Below are positions 1 to 12,504 of a DNA stretch of 64,000 nt, one piece after another. Position numbers and translations under genes: made by a program. How positions within the stretch are numbered: the stretch's first letter is position 1; each line of letters begins with the position of its first letter. Source of the stretch: Hydrotaea diabolus (taxonomy: Eukaryota > Arthropoda > Insecta > Diptera > Muscidae); assembly GCA_963513945.1 (NCBI GenBank), contig OY740722.1, positions 5,190,774-5,254,773 of the forward strand, in the 5' to 3' direction. Under the pieces are notes generated by a model that was given only the letters and a program-made list of their open reading frames with translations, was not told where the DNA came from and made no database searches.

Positions 1-1735
1 TTTCTTAAGGCCACATGGAACTTGTTCCTGATAATGAATTAAACCTCCCTTTTTCGGAAATGTGTTACTTGCCTCACCATGCTGTGCTGAAAGATAACAG
101 CTTGCTTACAAAATTGCGTGTAGTATTTGATGGCACTATCAAAACTTGAAACGGTTAGTTCTTAAATGATAATCTTTTAAGGGGCCCGGTATTGCAGCAA
201 GATTTGATGAAGATAAGTTTGAGATGCTGTTGCAAAAGATACTGTTTCTGCGCCGATATACAACAAATGTTCCGAATGATTGAGGTGCAAGCAAGTATTC
301 GTGAGTATCAAAGAATTCTTTGGAGAACAAATCCTGATGAAAAATGCAACATTATAAACTGACTACTGTAACCTACGGTATAACATCAGTACCTCTCAGA
401 GATAAGCGAAAATGAAAAAGAACGCTTCCCATTGGCATGCAAAGCGCTTTAGGCTTCTTTCTATGTGGGTGATTGTATGGCTGGCTCCAACACAATACAA
501 GCGGCTCAAGAGCCAGCAGGAGAGTTAAATGATTTGCTGGCGGCTTTCGGTTGAGAAAATGGGCAACTAATGATAGCAGTGTTTTAACTAACATTCCTCA
601 GAGTGAAAAATTTGATAGTATTGTAAATGTACCTACAGACATTACCTTCTTGGTGTTATATGGAAATCAACTACTGATTGTTTTTTTTATAAAATTAAAG
701 CAGAAGCTTACTGCATTCAGTCTAAAAAAAAGTTGTCTGCGATCTCAAAAATATTTGATCCGCTAGAACGGATTGCTCCTGTCGTTATTGCTGTTAAAAT
801 TATAGCCCAAAACTTTTGGGTTTATAAGATAATAAGCTGGGATGAGCAACTGCTATCTCATTCATTTTGCGTCATAACATTTTGCTGAATAACATATATT
901 TTATTTTAATGTCGTAAAATCAGCGAACGAAGAGGTATCACCAAAAATCGTTATTGTAAAACCAAAAGTGGCTCCTGTATCAATGGTGTCAATTCCTAGG
1001 CTGGTACTTTGCCTATCCTTTAAACACCTTTTGAATATTTGCTCACTGTGCTGAACATCAAAGAACATCGTAATATTCTTTGTAGGTCTGATAGTAAATC
1101 TGTATTGGACTAAACTAAATCCAGCCGATTGTGTATCGAGATGTGTTAGATCCATCTAGAGGTGTGAGATCCAGCTGTCTTGTCGACAAAAAAAGACTGT
1201 GAAACTAACGGCGAGCTTCCGCCAAGTGACCCTTATATCTTCTGTTGTCGAAGGGTTTAAACTTGTTCGTGTAATGGCCTATATTTTGAGAGCTTGTTAA
1301 ATATTTCGATCTAAATCTAGAAATTGCCTACCTCTACAAGTTAATAAACTGAAAGAAGCTGAAAATCGTATTCTTAAATATTGCCAACAGTCTGAATTTT
1401 CTGATGTTATTGATGCAATTAAAAATAAATGAGTCGTGTCTAGCAAAAAGCTCAAACGTTTATCTCCCTTTTTGGATAAATATGACATAGTGCGTGTAGG
1501 CGGTAGACTTACAAACGCTGAGCTGCCATATGATTGTCAACATCAAATCATTCTGAATAAAGACTGCGATATTGCCAAGAAGATAGTTCATGATCGCCAT
1601 CTCAAAAATCTTCATGTCGGTGTAACTTTACTAATTGCCACGCTGCATCAACGGTTTTGGATGCTAGGTGCACAAAAACTAGCAAAATGAGTTTGTCAAA
1701 GATGTGGGATCAGTCATCGCTACAGCGCAAAGGTT
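1..1735 (+). pseudogene. BEL/Pao retrotransposon pol relic: RT to start of integrase
   Basis: Translating all + frames recovers the BEL/Pao order. The reverse transcriptase start lies at about 60-350, with YLPHHAV, KLRVVFDG and LNDNLLRGPVLQQDL-like motifs. It is followed by the active-site region at 462-473, which reads YVGD instead of YVDD, so a catalytic aspartate is lost. LRKWATND follows near 555 and IFDPLERIAPVV near 750. After a degraded stretch, the integrase zinc-binding region lies at 1310-1735 (LSPFLDKYD, VRVGGRL, then a His/Cys motif). Stops and frameshifts occur throughout, so it is dead. The RT would copy element RNA in virus-like particles. The 5' part lies outside the window. 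The superfamily call is strong; the family is not determined. Confidence 0.85.
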
Positions 1736-1744
1736 AATGATCAA

Positions 1745-1835
1745 TGTTGTGTACCAGCACGTGAGGAGTTCTGAGTATAACGAACTTTATTAGTTCATTT
1801 CAATCTTACATTTCATGTTTCTTATATCTATTTTC
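1745..1835 (+). repeat. LTR-like short repeat, five copies
   Basis: The motif TGTTGTGTACCAGCACGTGA, followed by a GAGTATAACGAACTTTATTAG-like stretch, recurs at 1745, 3561, 3831, 4893 and 5162. It begins TG as LTRs do and always lies among BEL/Pao or gypsy fragments. The 270-bp spacing of the 3561/3831 and 4893/5162 pairs suggests one LTR followed by the start of another. I could not find matching CA ends, so the assignment to one of the two retroelements is open. Confidence 0.45.
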
Positions 1836-1847
1836 TTATTCTATCAA

Positions 1848-3300
1848 TTATGACAAGCAGATAATATTTTTTAATAGGTCCTGCATAGTCTATATGCATG
1901 CGACTCCATAATGAGTCGGCTGAATTCCAAGGAATCAAGCCACTTTTCTCTGGAGACGACTGCATTTTTTGACAATAATAACATGATTTCACAAACCGCT
2001 CAATTTAGCTGTCAAGCCCTGTCCAGCACACATAAGACCTCGCCAAACCTTGTTACGATAAGGAAGGAAATCGGCATGTTATAGTCTGTTCAGCGTCCCT
2101 TTTAACACTGATTCACTTGGTCTAGACAATATCGGATCACGCCTTGTCTCTTTAGCCACATTAATAAAATTTATTTTCATGGTATTCTCGGATTTTATGA
2201 GGTTTACATAATTCATTTCATTACATTCTTTACGGGCTACTTGTTGTGGCATTTGGGAGAGACCATCAGCATTATTCAAAGCTCCTTTTAAGTATTTCAC
2301 TGAGTAATTAAATACAGACAATAGTAATGCCCACCTTTGAATGCGTGCTGATGCCATCAAAGGTAATCCTTTGTATTCGCAGTATTCAAAATAAACTTGT
2401 TCCCTAATAAATATTGTTTTAATTTCGTAACAGAAAATATTATGACAAGTGTCTCTTTTTCAAGCGTGCTGCAATTATTCTCGCTCTTTGTCAATGATCT
2501 TGAAACGAATGAAATTGGTTTAAGCTCATTGTCCACCTGGTGCGAAAGTACACACGCAACTGCGTAAGTCGATGCATCCGTTGTTAGGGCTATAGTTAGT
2601 TGGGGATTAAAATGAACAAGAACCCGGTCAGATGTAATATCGCATTTTTTGTGTCGTATTCCGTTTGACACTTTTCTGACCAATTGAAATTGTTGTCTTT
2701 CAGTAATAATGCATACAAGGGCGTCATTTTTTTTCGAAAATTTTTGATAAATTTAAAAATAAAAGTTTACCATTCCAGTAAAGGCTCTTACTTCGGTAAT
2801 GGTCTCATTTTTGCTCAAACCATGTTTGTCGATGGAAAATCCTAAGTATGAATTTGTCCTGATTTAGTTTAAGACCGACCATCTGGGGCCTTTTGACGCA
2901 CGCACTTTAGTGTGTTTAAATGCTGCTGAAAATTCTTGTCGGTGACGGTATTGTAGTCCTGGTTCACCAATACGTTAGGAATTCCTCGCAATAAATTCTC
3001 CATAGTTTTCTGAAATTTGGCTGGCGCCAAATGGCAAACGATTTACCTTGAAGGTAATAATATGTGTACTCCATGAGCACAAAAGTTGCGACTTCTCGTC
3101 TAAAAGTAATTCATTATAGACGTTAGTCAAATCCAATTTCGTAAATAATTCACCACCTTGAAGTGCCACAAAAATTTCATCGATGCGAGGATGTGGGTAT
3201 TTTAAGTCGAACAACTTGATCCATGCCAATGGCACGGAGCGCGGCTTAAAGAAAATCGGATTTGAGTTCCTATCCACTTCCAACGAAATACTATTATTGG
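1848..3300 (-). pseudogene. Ty3/gypsy pol relic inserted in the BEL/Pao element
   Basis: On the minus strand the order is reverse transcriptase, RNase H, integrase, as in Ty3/gypsy. RT at about 3283-2975 shows YPHPRIDE and FTKLDLTNVYNELLL, with RLPFGA following. RNase H at 2690-2357 has TTDASTYAVACVLSH, and SENNCSTLEKE then follows. The RNase H tail and linker lie at 2360-2079. An integrase piece at about 2040-1850 shows VKSCYYCQ and MHIDYAGPI. The fingers and the YxDD region are degenerate and several frames are needed, so this is a dead fragment. It lies opposite to the surrounding BEL/Pao sequence, so it probably inserted into it. Confidence 0.85.
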
Positions 3301-5875
3301 TGTACGTTCCAATTCTATTAATAAATACAAAAATAAAATGACAGAGTAATCGTTAACAACGTTTATGGAACTAGATTGCTTAAATTCAAAATTAAATGCT
3401 CTCAGAAACGTACGTCCAAGAAAAGGCGGACTAACGGAGTAACTTTACTAATTGCCACGCTGCGTCAACGGTTTTGGATGCTAGGTGCAAAAGAATTAGC
3501 AAATGAGTTTGTCAAAGATGTGGGATCTGTCATCGCTACAGCGCAAAGGTAAACGATCAATGTTGTGTACCAGCACGTGAGGAGTTCTGAGTATAACGAA
3601 CTTTATTAGTTAGATACCGGGGATACTTGATCACATAAATTATGTAACACAGAATATGTTTCAGCGCCAAAAGATTTTTATAGAACGGCTTTCTTGGAGT
3701 TTTCTTCAGTACAATTAATTTCGCAGAAGTGTATTTCGAGTTGTTCACTCCATATTTTCCAATTTGTTTTTGAATTAAATTCTGGATTTCCAGATATTGG
3801 AAGAACAGTAAATGCGCTCGTTACCATTTATGTTGTGTAACAGCGCGTGAGGAGTTCTGAGTATAACTAACTTTATTAGTTCATTTCAATCTTACATTTC
3901 ATGTTTGTTATATCAAATTTCTTATTCTCGGCGGATATACCAGATTTTCCAATGTTACCAATTCATAAAAGAGCAAATATCGAACAATCAACCTTTGGGC
4001 GACTTGCCAAAATTTCGAGTAAATCCTGCCTATCCATTTTATCAAGTTGGATGTGACTACGCTGGCCCTATTATGTTCAAAGAACACGATGGCCGAAAAT
4101 CTCTTATAGTCAAAGCCTATATTGCGGTATTCATCTGTCTTGTCACAAATGCTGTGTACTGGATCTAGTGACTGATTTGAGTTCTGATGCCTTTTTAGCT
4201 GCACTCGATAGATTCATTGCAAGGCGTGGACTTTGTGGTCACACACATAGTGACAATTGAACCAATTTTCAGGGCGCCCTCAAGAAGCTTAAAGAAAGCC
4301 ACAGAGCGGTTACAAATTTTGAATTTAATACTAATGTGTCAAACTTCTTATCATCCAAAGGTCTACAGTGGCACTTCATACCCCCTGGCGCACCGCATTT
4401 TGGCGGAGCTTGGGAATCTATAATGAACTATTGGTCTAGCCACCTTAAACTTTGAAGGCCTTTCTACACTGTTAGCATGAATTGAGGCAATCCTTAACTC
4501 TAGACCTCTGGTCCAAGCTGATACTGACGATCTGCCTTATATAACAACTTGATCCATGCCAATGGCACGGAGCGCGGCTTAAAGAAAATCGGATTTGAGT
4601 TCCTATCCACTTCCAACGAAATACTATTATTGGTGTACGTTCCAATTTTATTAATAAATACAAAAATAAAATGACAGAGTAATCGTTAACAACGTTTATG
4701 GAACTAGATTGCTTAAATTCAAAATTAAATGCTTTCAGAAACGTACGTCCAAGAAAAGGCGGACTAACGGAGTAACTTTACTAATTGCCACGCTGCGTCA
4801 ACGGTTTTGGATGCTAGGTGCAAAAGAATTAGCAAATGAGTTTGTCAAAGATGTGGGATCTGTCATCGCTACAGCGCAAAGGTAAACGATCAATGTTGTG
4901 TACCAGCACGTGAGCAGTTCTGAGTATAACGAACTTTATTAGTTAGATACCGGGGATACTTGATCACATAAATTATGTAACACAGAATATGTTTCAGCGC
5001 CAAAAGATTTTTATAGAACGGCTTTCTTGGAGTTTTCTCAGTACAATTAATTTCGCAGAAGTGTATTTCGAGTTGTTCAATCCATATTTTCCAATTTGTT
5101 TTGAATTAAATTCTGGATTTCCAGATGTTTAAAGAACAGTAAATGCGCTCGTTACCATTTATGTTGTGTAACAGCGCGTGAGGAGTTCTGAGTATAACTA
5201 ACTTTATTAGTTCATTTCAATCTTACATTTCATGTTTGTTATATCAAATTTCTTATTCTCGGCGGATATACCAGATTTTCCAATGTTACCAATTCATAAA
5301 AGAGCAAATATCGAACAATCAACCTTTGGGCGACTTGCCAAAATTTCGAGTAAATCCTGCCTATCCATTTTATCAAGTGGATGTGACTACGCTGGCCCTA
5401 TTATGTGCAAAGAACACGATGGCCGAAAATCTCTTATAGTCAAAGCCTATATTGCGGTATTCACCTGTCTTGTCACAAATGCTGTCCACCTGGATCTAGT
5501 GACTGATTTGAGTTCTGATGCCTTTTTAGCTGCACTCGATAGATTCATTGCAAGGCGTGGACTTTGTGGTCACACACATAGTGACAATTGAACCAATTTT
5601 CAGGGCGCCCTCAAGAAGGCTTAAAGAAAGCCACAGAGCGGTTACAAATTTTGAATTTAATACTAATGTGTCAAACTTCTTATAATCCAAAGGTGTACAG
5701 TGGCACTTCATACCCCCTGGCGCACCGCATTTTGGCGGAGCTTGGAATCTATAATGAACTAATGGTCTAGCCACCTTAAACTTTGAAGGCCTTTCTACAC
5801 TGTTAGCATGAATTGAGGCAATCCTTAACTCTAGACCTCTGGTCCAAGCTGATACTGACGATCTGCCTTATATAA
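3211..5875. repeat. 1.33-kb tandem duplication
   Basis: Copy 1 is 3211-4543 and copy 2 is 4544-5875, offset 1331-1333 bp. The join at 4541-4550 places ATAACAACTT where the second copy ends in TATAAGTCCA. The unit starts inside the gypsy RT fragment and ends inside the BEL/Pao integrase, so it arose after the gypsy insertion. Copies differ by a few substitutions and single-base indels. Confidence 0.95.
4004..4500 (+). pseudogene. BEL/Pao integrase core, copy 1
   Basis: The frame at about 4004-4168 reads LGDLPKFRVNPAYPFYQV, then DYAGPI, the start of the BEL/Pao integrase catalytic core with its first aspartate. KAYIAVFICLVTNAV follows. After a frame break come LVTDLSSDAFLAALDRF and, later, IPPGAPHFGGAWES, which carries the region before the catalytic glutamate. 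Frame breaks at about 4160, 4255 and 4275 kill it. It lies in the first unit of the 1.33-kb tandem duplication. Confidence 0.85.
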
Positions 5876-6229
5876 GTCCAGGTAATTTTTTAGTAGGCAG
5901 ATCCCTTAATTCTCTGTCAGAAGTCGATGTTACTGATCCGAAAACATCTGCTTTAACGAAATGGAGAACAGTTCAACAGCTAACTCAATACTATTGGTCT
6001 CGTTGGTCTACTGACTACCTGCAGTCTTTTCAACCAAAGGGCAAGTGGTTAAAGGAAAAGAAAATTTATGTGTTAATGATGTCGTTTTACTGCGTGAAAA
6101 AACTGGAAACTAGGCATAGTAATTGAAACCCATGCTGGTGCCGATGGTTTTCTAAGAGTGGATACTATCAAGACCGAGAACTCAACATTCAAAAGGCCTA
6201 TTGCTAAGCTGTACCTGTAGTCGAAGGGT
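5337..6229 (+). pseudogene. BEL/Pao integrase core copy 2 plus C-terminal DUF5641
   Basis: This second copy of the integrase core keeps HLDLVTDLSSDAFLAALDRF, which copy 1 has lost by a small deletion. It continues beyond the duplication into the BEL/Pao C-terminal domain (DUF5641) at about 5875-6220: PGNFLVGRSLNSL, then RTVQQLTQYYWSRWSTDYL, then QPKGKW. A stop replaces part of the linker at about 6110. This is the natural 3' end of the element's pol gene, so copy 2 sits at the original position and copy 1 is the extra one. Inactive. Confidence 0.85.
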
Positions 6230-6234
6230 AATTG

Positions 6235-6689
6235 AACATCCTACTGCTGTCCTAGGATGGCGGAACGTTGGTGCAAATCATATTTATGTTGTATATTTAC
6301 ATTATTTAGTTTATTTAACGTAAATTCAAATTTTAATTTATCAACTGAGCTTCTTTTGACAATTAACGTATGTTCCCACTCTTTTATATGCAATTGTATT
6401 TGACTACGCTACTGTTCTACTTGTTCAACAAGGAAAACGGTAAAATCGAATGATCTTTGGTTGTAAAGTTGACATTGAAAATCACTCAATTGTTATTGTT
6501 GCTTTATTGTGTACTCTTGCATTTTCCTGTTGTGTGCATTACATTATGCATGTAAATACTCTCCTGAGCAGAAAGCGATTAGGAGAAGAAATTTAGACAT
6601 CGAATGTTTTCAAGAACAAATAAAGTTCAGTAATATTTTTACAACTCAACTAATAACAACGTCTACTTGTGTGTACATTAACAATTTTT
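6235..6689. other. Unassigned stretch after the BEL/Pao pol end
   Basis: A small ORF at 6509-6772 has a hydrophobic start, but nothing identifies it. The stretch may include the 3' UTR/LTR remains of the BEL/Pao element. I see no other structure. Confidence 0.4.
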
Positions 6690-6959
6690 TAAGCTTACTG
6701 ATTGGACGACTGAAATATATATGTTCAAAAATTGTATTAAAAATCTTTATAGTTTATGCAAGGGATCGTTGACATTCGAAAGGCAGGGTTATCAAAACAA
6801 TGACGACAGAACAGACGAACACATACCCCTATACCACACAAGCATCTGGTTGATGGAAAATTTCCTAAAAAGACTCAGAACTCTGACGATCACTGAAGCA
6901 ATGACCACACTCGATAGTTAATCACACACCGTATCAAATAACAAGGGTTAACATCACGT

Positions 6960-7260
6960 TTCGCAATCAAAAAATAACAACAATTAATATCTTGGACTAT
7001 CTAAAAACTACATAGGATTTTCCTTTACCCAAAGAAACAAGGGCGGTGCTCATGTCCAAGCTAATACAAAATTAATTATCTTGACTTATTTGAAAGTTAC
7101 ATAGGATTTCCTATACCCAACTAAAGAAAGGTCACATTGCGTTTATTACCTTGGACTATCTGAAAACTACATAGGATTATCCTATACCAAAATTAAAATT
7201 TATTTTCTTTGACTATCTTAAAACTACATAGGATTTCAAATACCAAAACTCATTAAACTT
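6960..7260 (+). repeat. Degenerate tandem repeat with CTACATAGGATT core
   Basis: Four imperfect copies of a motif like TTGGACTATCTGAAAACTAC followed by ATAGGATTTCCTATACC lie in a row, spaced about 60-110 bp. Inverted versions occur at 52240-52540, which ties that distant region to this repeat family. Confidence 0.7.
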
Positions 7261-9837
7261 GGTTAATGTGTTTTGACCTGTCAACTCTAGGTAATTAGAA
7301 TCCGAAAGCAATTAAATCGTTAATGATATAATAGTGATAATGTGTACAGTTTATTCGCCAATTATTTGGATGCTGTTCGCAAGTGCGCAAGAACTATGCT
7401 TACGTAAATTTAATCGAGAAGGATTCGAATACTTTTCTGACCCGAGTTCTGTGAACTATCGTTATCATCTAATAAAGCAAATAATTTTATAACAGGTTTT
7501 CTGCTAAATTCCTAATTTTGATCTTCAGTCGAACCTTTATAGGATATGGCAATCAACGTCTGTTTGTATCGCCTTCTTCATTGCGTATTTGCCAACTATT
7601 CTTGTAATTGTATTTTATGAACGGGTTGCAAGACTGTGCTCGTTGAGAAAAGCCTTCTGACGGTTTTAACGTATAGTTGTTTTGTACTCTCATCTTTGGC
7701 AGTGCTGCGAGAGAAGCTTCTATTGTGAAGTAATCATTGAGTGGTGATGTACTGTTAAAATAAATTAAATAGGCTATTAATCGCACTTTTAAGGGAACTT
7801 CATACAAACCAAAAACTAATAATTTGCGAAATACTATTTCAGAGATAAAGTTGGCATAATATTTAAAACATCAATCACGATTTTCTCTGAATTGATGGTT
7901 CACTTTTAACCTTAGGCCGATCTCTCAAAACTGAAAACCAACTTTCGATGTTGAAGTAATATTTTTTGAATCCATATGCTTTCTTTTGTTTGACTGAGAA
8001 ACACAGTATCTGTCACGATATTGATTGTGAAAGCTCTGTATCAGTAAAAATAACATAAGTCTTAAAAATAAACTAGAACTACAGACAAATTAAAAATTCA
8101 CTCCTTCTTTTCCAAAAATAGCAGAGATAAAACTGAATAAAAGAAAACATACGAAGGAAAGAATAATTTGTTAAAAAAAAGTGTACAAATAGTGAAATAG
8201 TTTACTGTTCACTACAGTGAAGAGTAACAGCAGTTTTAACAGCTATATTACACTTTACACTAAAGTGTAGGCAGAAAATCCAACCGATAAACCAAATGGA
8301 TAATGCAATATTTTGATACCTGAAGAAATTGAGCTGTTTTTGTAACCCATATATCCATGTTTGATTTCCTTTTCATATTACAGCTATGGAGATAAATTCT
8401 TTACAGATTAGCTACAATAAAAAAGTAACATAAATTACAACAAATTAACCTCAAAAATAGTAAAAAAAAACTAATTTATAAAAAAACTAACAAATTTTTA
8501 AGCTTACTGAATAGACGACTAAAATCTATATGTTCTTTTGAAAATCTTAATTTATTATGCAAGGGATCGTTGACAGCATAAGCTGAAAGATGCGTTTCAA
8601 TGACAAAGGGAACGTAATATATTAATATTCTTGCATGCATTGCATATTAATATTCTTGCATTAATGAGAATAATGTGTACTGCAGCATGCGGATTCCAAA
8701 TAAAAGATGCATGCTTTAATTTAGCACGAAAAAAAGAACAATATGATTTACTTTCTTCGAATGTTCCTACGAATGAAGTACATATAAAAATAAGCCTTGG
8801 TGTCAACTAAAACGCCCACGTCAAGGTTTTCAGAAACAATATAAAGATTATACTTAATTTTGTATTGATTAAAAACTAAATTACGACATCGATGATGAGT
8901 CATTTGAGAGTATTTAGATCCGTTCAGTGGCAAGCCATTAAATGCAGACCAAAGAACGAAGCCATTAATATCCTCTTGAAAACTATTGAACACCACTCAA
9001 AGACATTATATCCTTAAAATTTTTAAAATCATCTGCTTATTCTAAATGCTGAGAATAAACAAAAGACGAAAACCTAACGGACCTACTATCTCCTGGAATA
9101 CCAGATCTAGGAATGTGTAGATCTAAGTGAACACTTTATCAGAAGCTTTTAAGATCTCAGTTAATATAGTATCAACTTGGATTTCCTTTTCAAAATTGAC
9201 CAATCACTAGTAGTAGATTTGCAATTAACAAGTCCATGCTGTGCAGGACTAATCTGACATTCAACGTTAAAAACTTTTTGTCATTTGCAATAAGGTCAAA
9301 AAGATTTGCAATATTTTAAAACTTAGATATAGGCCTATAATTGTTATTCGTGGAGTATTAAACAATATGCAAATGACTAAAGCAGTTTTTATACTGGTTC
9401 GAGACCTTTTTCACGTTTCTTCATCAGAATCAACTTAAAAATTGGTGAAATGTATTGGCTACGGTTGCCAACAGCACAGCTGTTTCTAAGCCCGCCAATG
9501 TTTTTCTTAAACAGCCTTGGGAAACGATTAAATGATTTATACGGGTGAACTACTACAGTGAACCTGTGGCCACCGCGATTATAACAAGTGTTTAAAAGCA
9601 GTTTTAACAGCTATATTATACCTAACACTAAGGTGTAGACAAAAAATTCAACCGACAAATCGAATGAATAATGAACTATTTTTTTATTCATTTCATTTAT
9701 TACGTCTATGGAGATAAATTCTTTACAGACTAGCTACAATAAAAATTTAATGAAAATTGCAACAAGTCAATTAAAAATAGTAAAAAACTAATTTATAAAG
9801 AAACTTTTAAACTTACCGCTGGATAACTTAAATCTAT

Positions 9838-10180
9838 ATGTTCAAAAATTGTATTAAAAATTTTAATAGATTTATGCAAGAGATCGTTGACATTCTAAAC
9901 ACAGGGTTATCAAAACAATGACGACAGAACAGACGAACACGTACCCCTATACCGCAAAAGCATCCGGTTGACGGAAATTTTTCAGAGAAACGCTCAGAAC
10001 TCTTGCGAACTTGAATAAATTGTATTAAAAATCTTAATAGATTTATGCAAGGGATCGTTGATAATTTAAACACAGGGTTATCAAAACAATGACGACAGAA
10101 CAGACGAACACGTACCCCTATACCGCACAAGCATTCGGTTGACGGAAAATTTTTAGAGAAACGCTCAGAACTCTTGCGAA
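9838..10180 (+). repeat. 171-bp tandem repeat, two copies
   Basis: The marker GCATCCGGTTGACGG recurs at 9960 and (one substitution) 10131, a 171-bp period. Each unit carries GGATCGTTGA, GGGTTATCAAAACAATGACG and CAGACGAACACGTACCCCTA. Because 171 is a multiple of three, the minus strand stays open and gives a repetitive 98-residue ORF that I regard as non-coding. Confidence 0.9.
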
Positions 10181-10612
10181 CTTGAATAAAGAAAAATTCA
10201 AGATAGTTAAAATATCACACACACTCATAGTCACCGTGTTGGCGGTGATTATGATAGGCTCAGAACTAAAACGAAATTTAGCATTAGATAAATTGACGAT
10301 CGCTAAAATACCACACACACAGCGTGGGCATAAGAAATGTTCTATCAGACAGCAAAAATAGTGTTCATCAAAACTATTTCGACTAAAGACACGAACACGA
10401 AATTTCTAAAACAATGACTTGAATACTTCTAAACACAAGTACCATGTTGAAGATGATAGTTCTAAGGAAAGACTCAGAAAATTTACGAATTTTCACAAAG
10501 AGAAATTACCGAAAGTTTATTCGCCCATTATGTGGACGATGCTGTTAACAAGTTGCTGTTAACAACGCAAGAACTGTGCTTTCGTAAATTTATTCGAGGA
10601 GGATTCGAATCA

Positions 10613-10999
10613 CGAGGGCGACCGCAAAACTAACTGGCCTGGCACATTTTCTGTTTTTCTAGCAAACTTTTTTTTTGTTTTTTAAAAGCAATCTTTTATA
10701 AGCCATCTGTCAAAATTTCCGAAATATTTAATGATTATTTTCTTTGTTACAGGTGATTGAAGTAAACAAGTTTTATAATTTTTGAAAATGGAACATAAAG
10801 AGTTTCGTGCGGTAATTAAACACTTTTATATGAAAGGTTATACGCCACAATTAATCAAAGATGAATTGGATTCGGTTCATGGTGATAATGCACCATCATA
10901 CTCCACCGTGAAATCCTGGGTTCAACAATTTAAAATGGGTCGTTCAAGTACGGAAGATGAACAACGCTCTGGAAGACGGAAAACTGCTACTACTATTGA
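10613..10999 (+). pseudogene. mariner transposase, 3'-deleted copy 1
   Basis: The 5' terminal repeat CGAGGGCGACCGCAAAACTA begins at 10613. A reading frame from the ATG at 10788 encodes the mariner N-terminal helix-turn-helix (HKEFRAVIKHFYMKGYTP, SYSTVKSWVQQFK, EDEQRSGR). It stops matching mariner at ACTATTGAA (10992-11000) and joins array sequence CGGGTTGCAAGAC. All catalytic residues are gone. The same breakpoint occurs in the copy at 19891, so the two descend from one deletion followed by unit duplication. Confidence 0.9.
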
Positions 11000-12504
11000 A
11001 CGGGTTGCAAGACTGTGCTCGTTGAGAAAAGCCTTCTGACGGTTTTAACGTATAGTTGTTTTGTATTCTCATCTTTGACAGTGCTGCGAGAGAAGCTTCT
11101 ATTGTGAAGTAATCATTGAGTGGTGATGTACTGTTAAAATAAATTAAATATGCTATTAATCGCACTAATAATTTGCGAAATACTATTTCAGAGATAAAGT
11201 TGGCATAATATTTAAAACATCAATCACGATTTTCTCTGAAATGATGGTTCACTTTTAACCTTAGGCCGATCTCTCAAAACTGAAAAACAACTTTCGATGT
11301 TGAAGTAATATTTTTTGAATTTTTTGCTTTCTTTTGTTTGACTGAGAAACAGAGTATCTGTCACGATATTGATTGTGAAAGCTCTGTATCAGTAAAAATA
11401 ACATAAGTCTTAAAAATAAACTAGAACTACAGACAAATTAAAAATTCACGCCTTCTTTTCCAAAAATAGCAGAGATAAAACTGAACAAAAGAAAACATAC
11501 GAAGGAAAGAATAATTTGGTAAAAAAAAAGTGTACAAATAGTGAAATAGTTTACTGTTCACTACAGTGAAGAGTAACAGCAGTTTTAACAGCTATATTAC
11601 ACTTTACACTAAAGTGTAGGCAGAAAATCCAACCGATAAACCAAATGGATAATGCAATATTTTGATACCTGAAGAAATTGAGCTGTTTTTGTTATCCATA
11701 TATCCATGTTTGATTTCCTTTCCATATTACAGCTATGGAGATAAATTCTTTACAGATTAGCTACAATAAAAAAGTAACATAAATTACAACAAATTAACCT
11801 CAAAAATAGTAAAAAAAAAACTAATTTATAAACAAACTAACAAATTCTTAAGCTTACTGAATAGACGACTAAAATCTATATGTTCTTTTGAAAATCTTAA
11901 TTTATTATGCAAGGGATCGTTGACAGCATAAGCTGAAAGATGCGTTTCAATGACAAAGGAAACGTAATATATTAATATTCTTGCATTCAGATGAAATAAT
12001 GAGAATAATGTGTACTGCAGCATGCGGATTCCAAATAAAAGATGCATGCTTTAATTTAGCACGAAAAAAAGAACAATATGATTTACTTTCTTCGAATGTT
12101 CCTACGAATGAAGTACATATAAAAATAAGCCTTGGTGTCAACTAAAACGCCCACGTCAAGGTTTTCAGAAACAATATAAAGATTATAATTAATTTTTTAT
12201 TGATTAAAAACTAAATTACGACAACGATGATGAGTCATTTGAGAGTATTTAGATCTGGGGGGTTACTCTGTATTGCGATGCGAAAGCAAGTTCGATGCGA
12301 AAGGTAAATGCGATAAGAGTACAATTTGGTGCTCTGTATCACTAACGCAAACGCTTTCGCAAAATAAGTCGAAAATAAGGCAACACTGGCACCACAAAAT
12401 AAACAAAACGAAATGTCAAAACTTGTAAATAAAAACATTTTAAACAAATTTTTTGTGCGGTACGTGGTTTTTTATAAGCATTTAATAACAAAAAATAAAT
12501 AGTT

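Noticed and set aside
10944..11165. Minus ORF repeated at 10944, 20223 and 7553 (RLIAYLIYFNSTSPLNDYF)
   Set aside because: Conserved only because the array units are duplicates; it runs across the mariner deletion join in two of them and changes there, and no family is recognisable.
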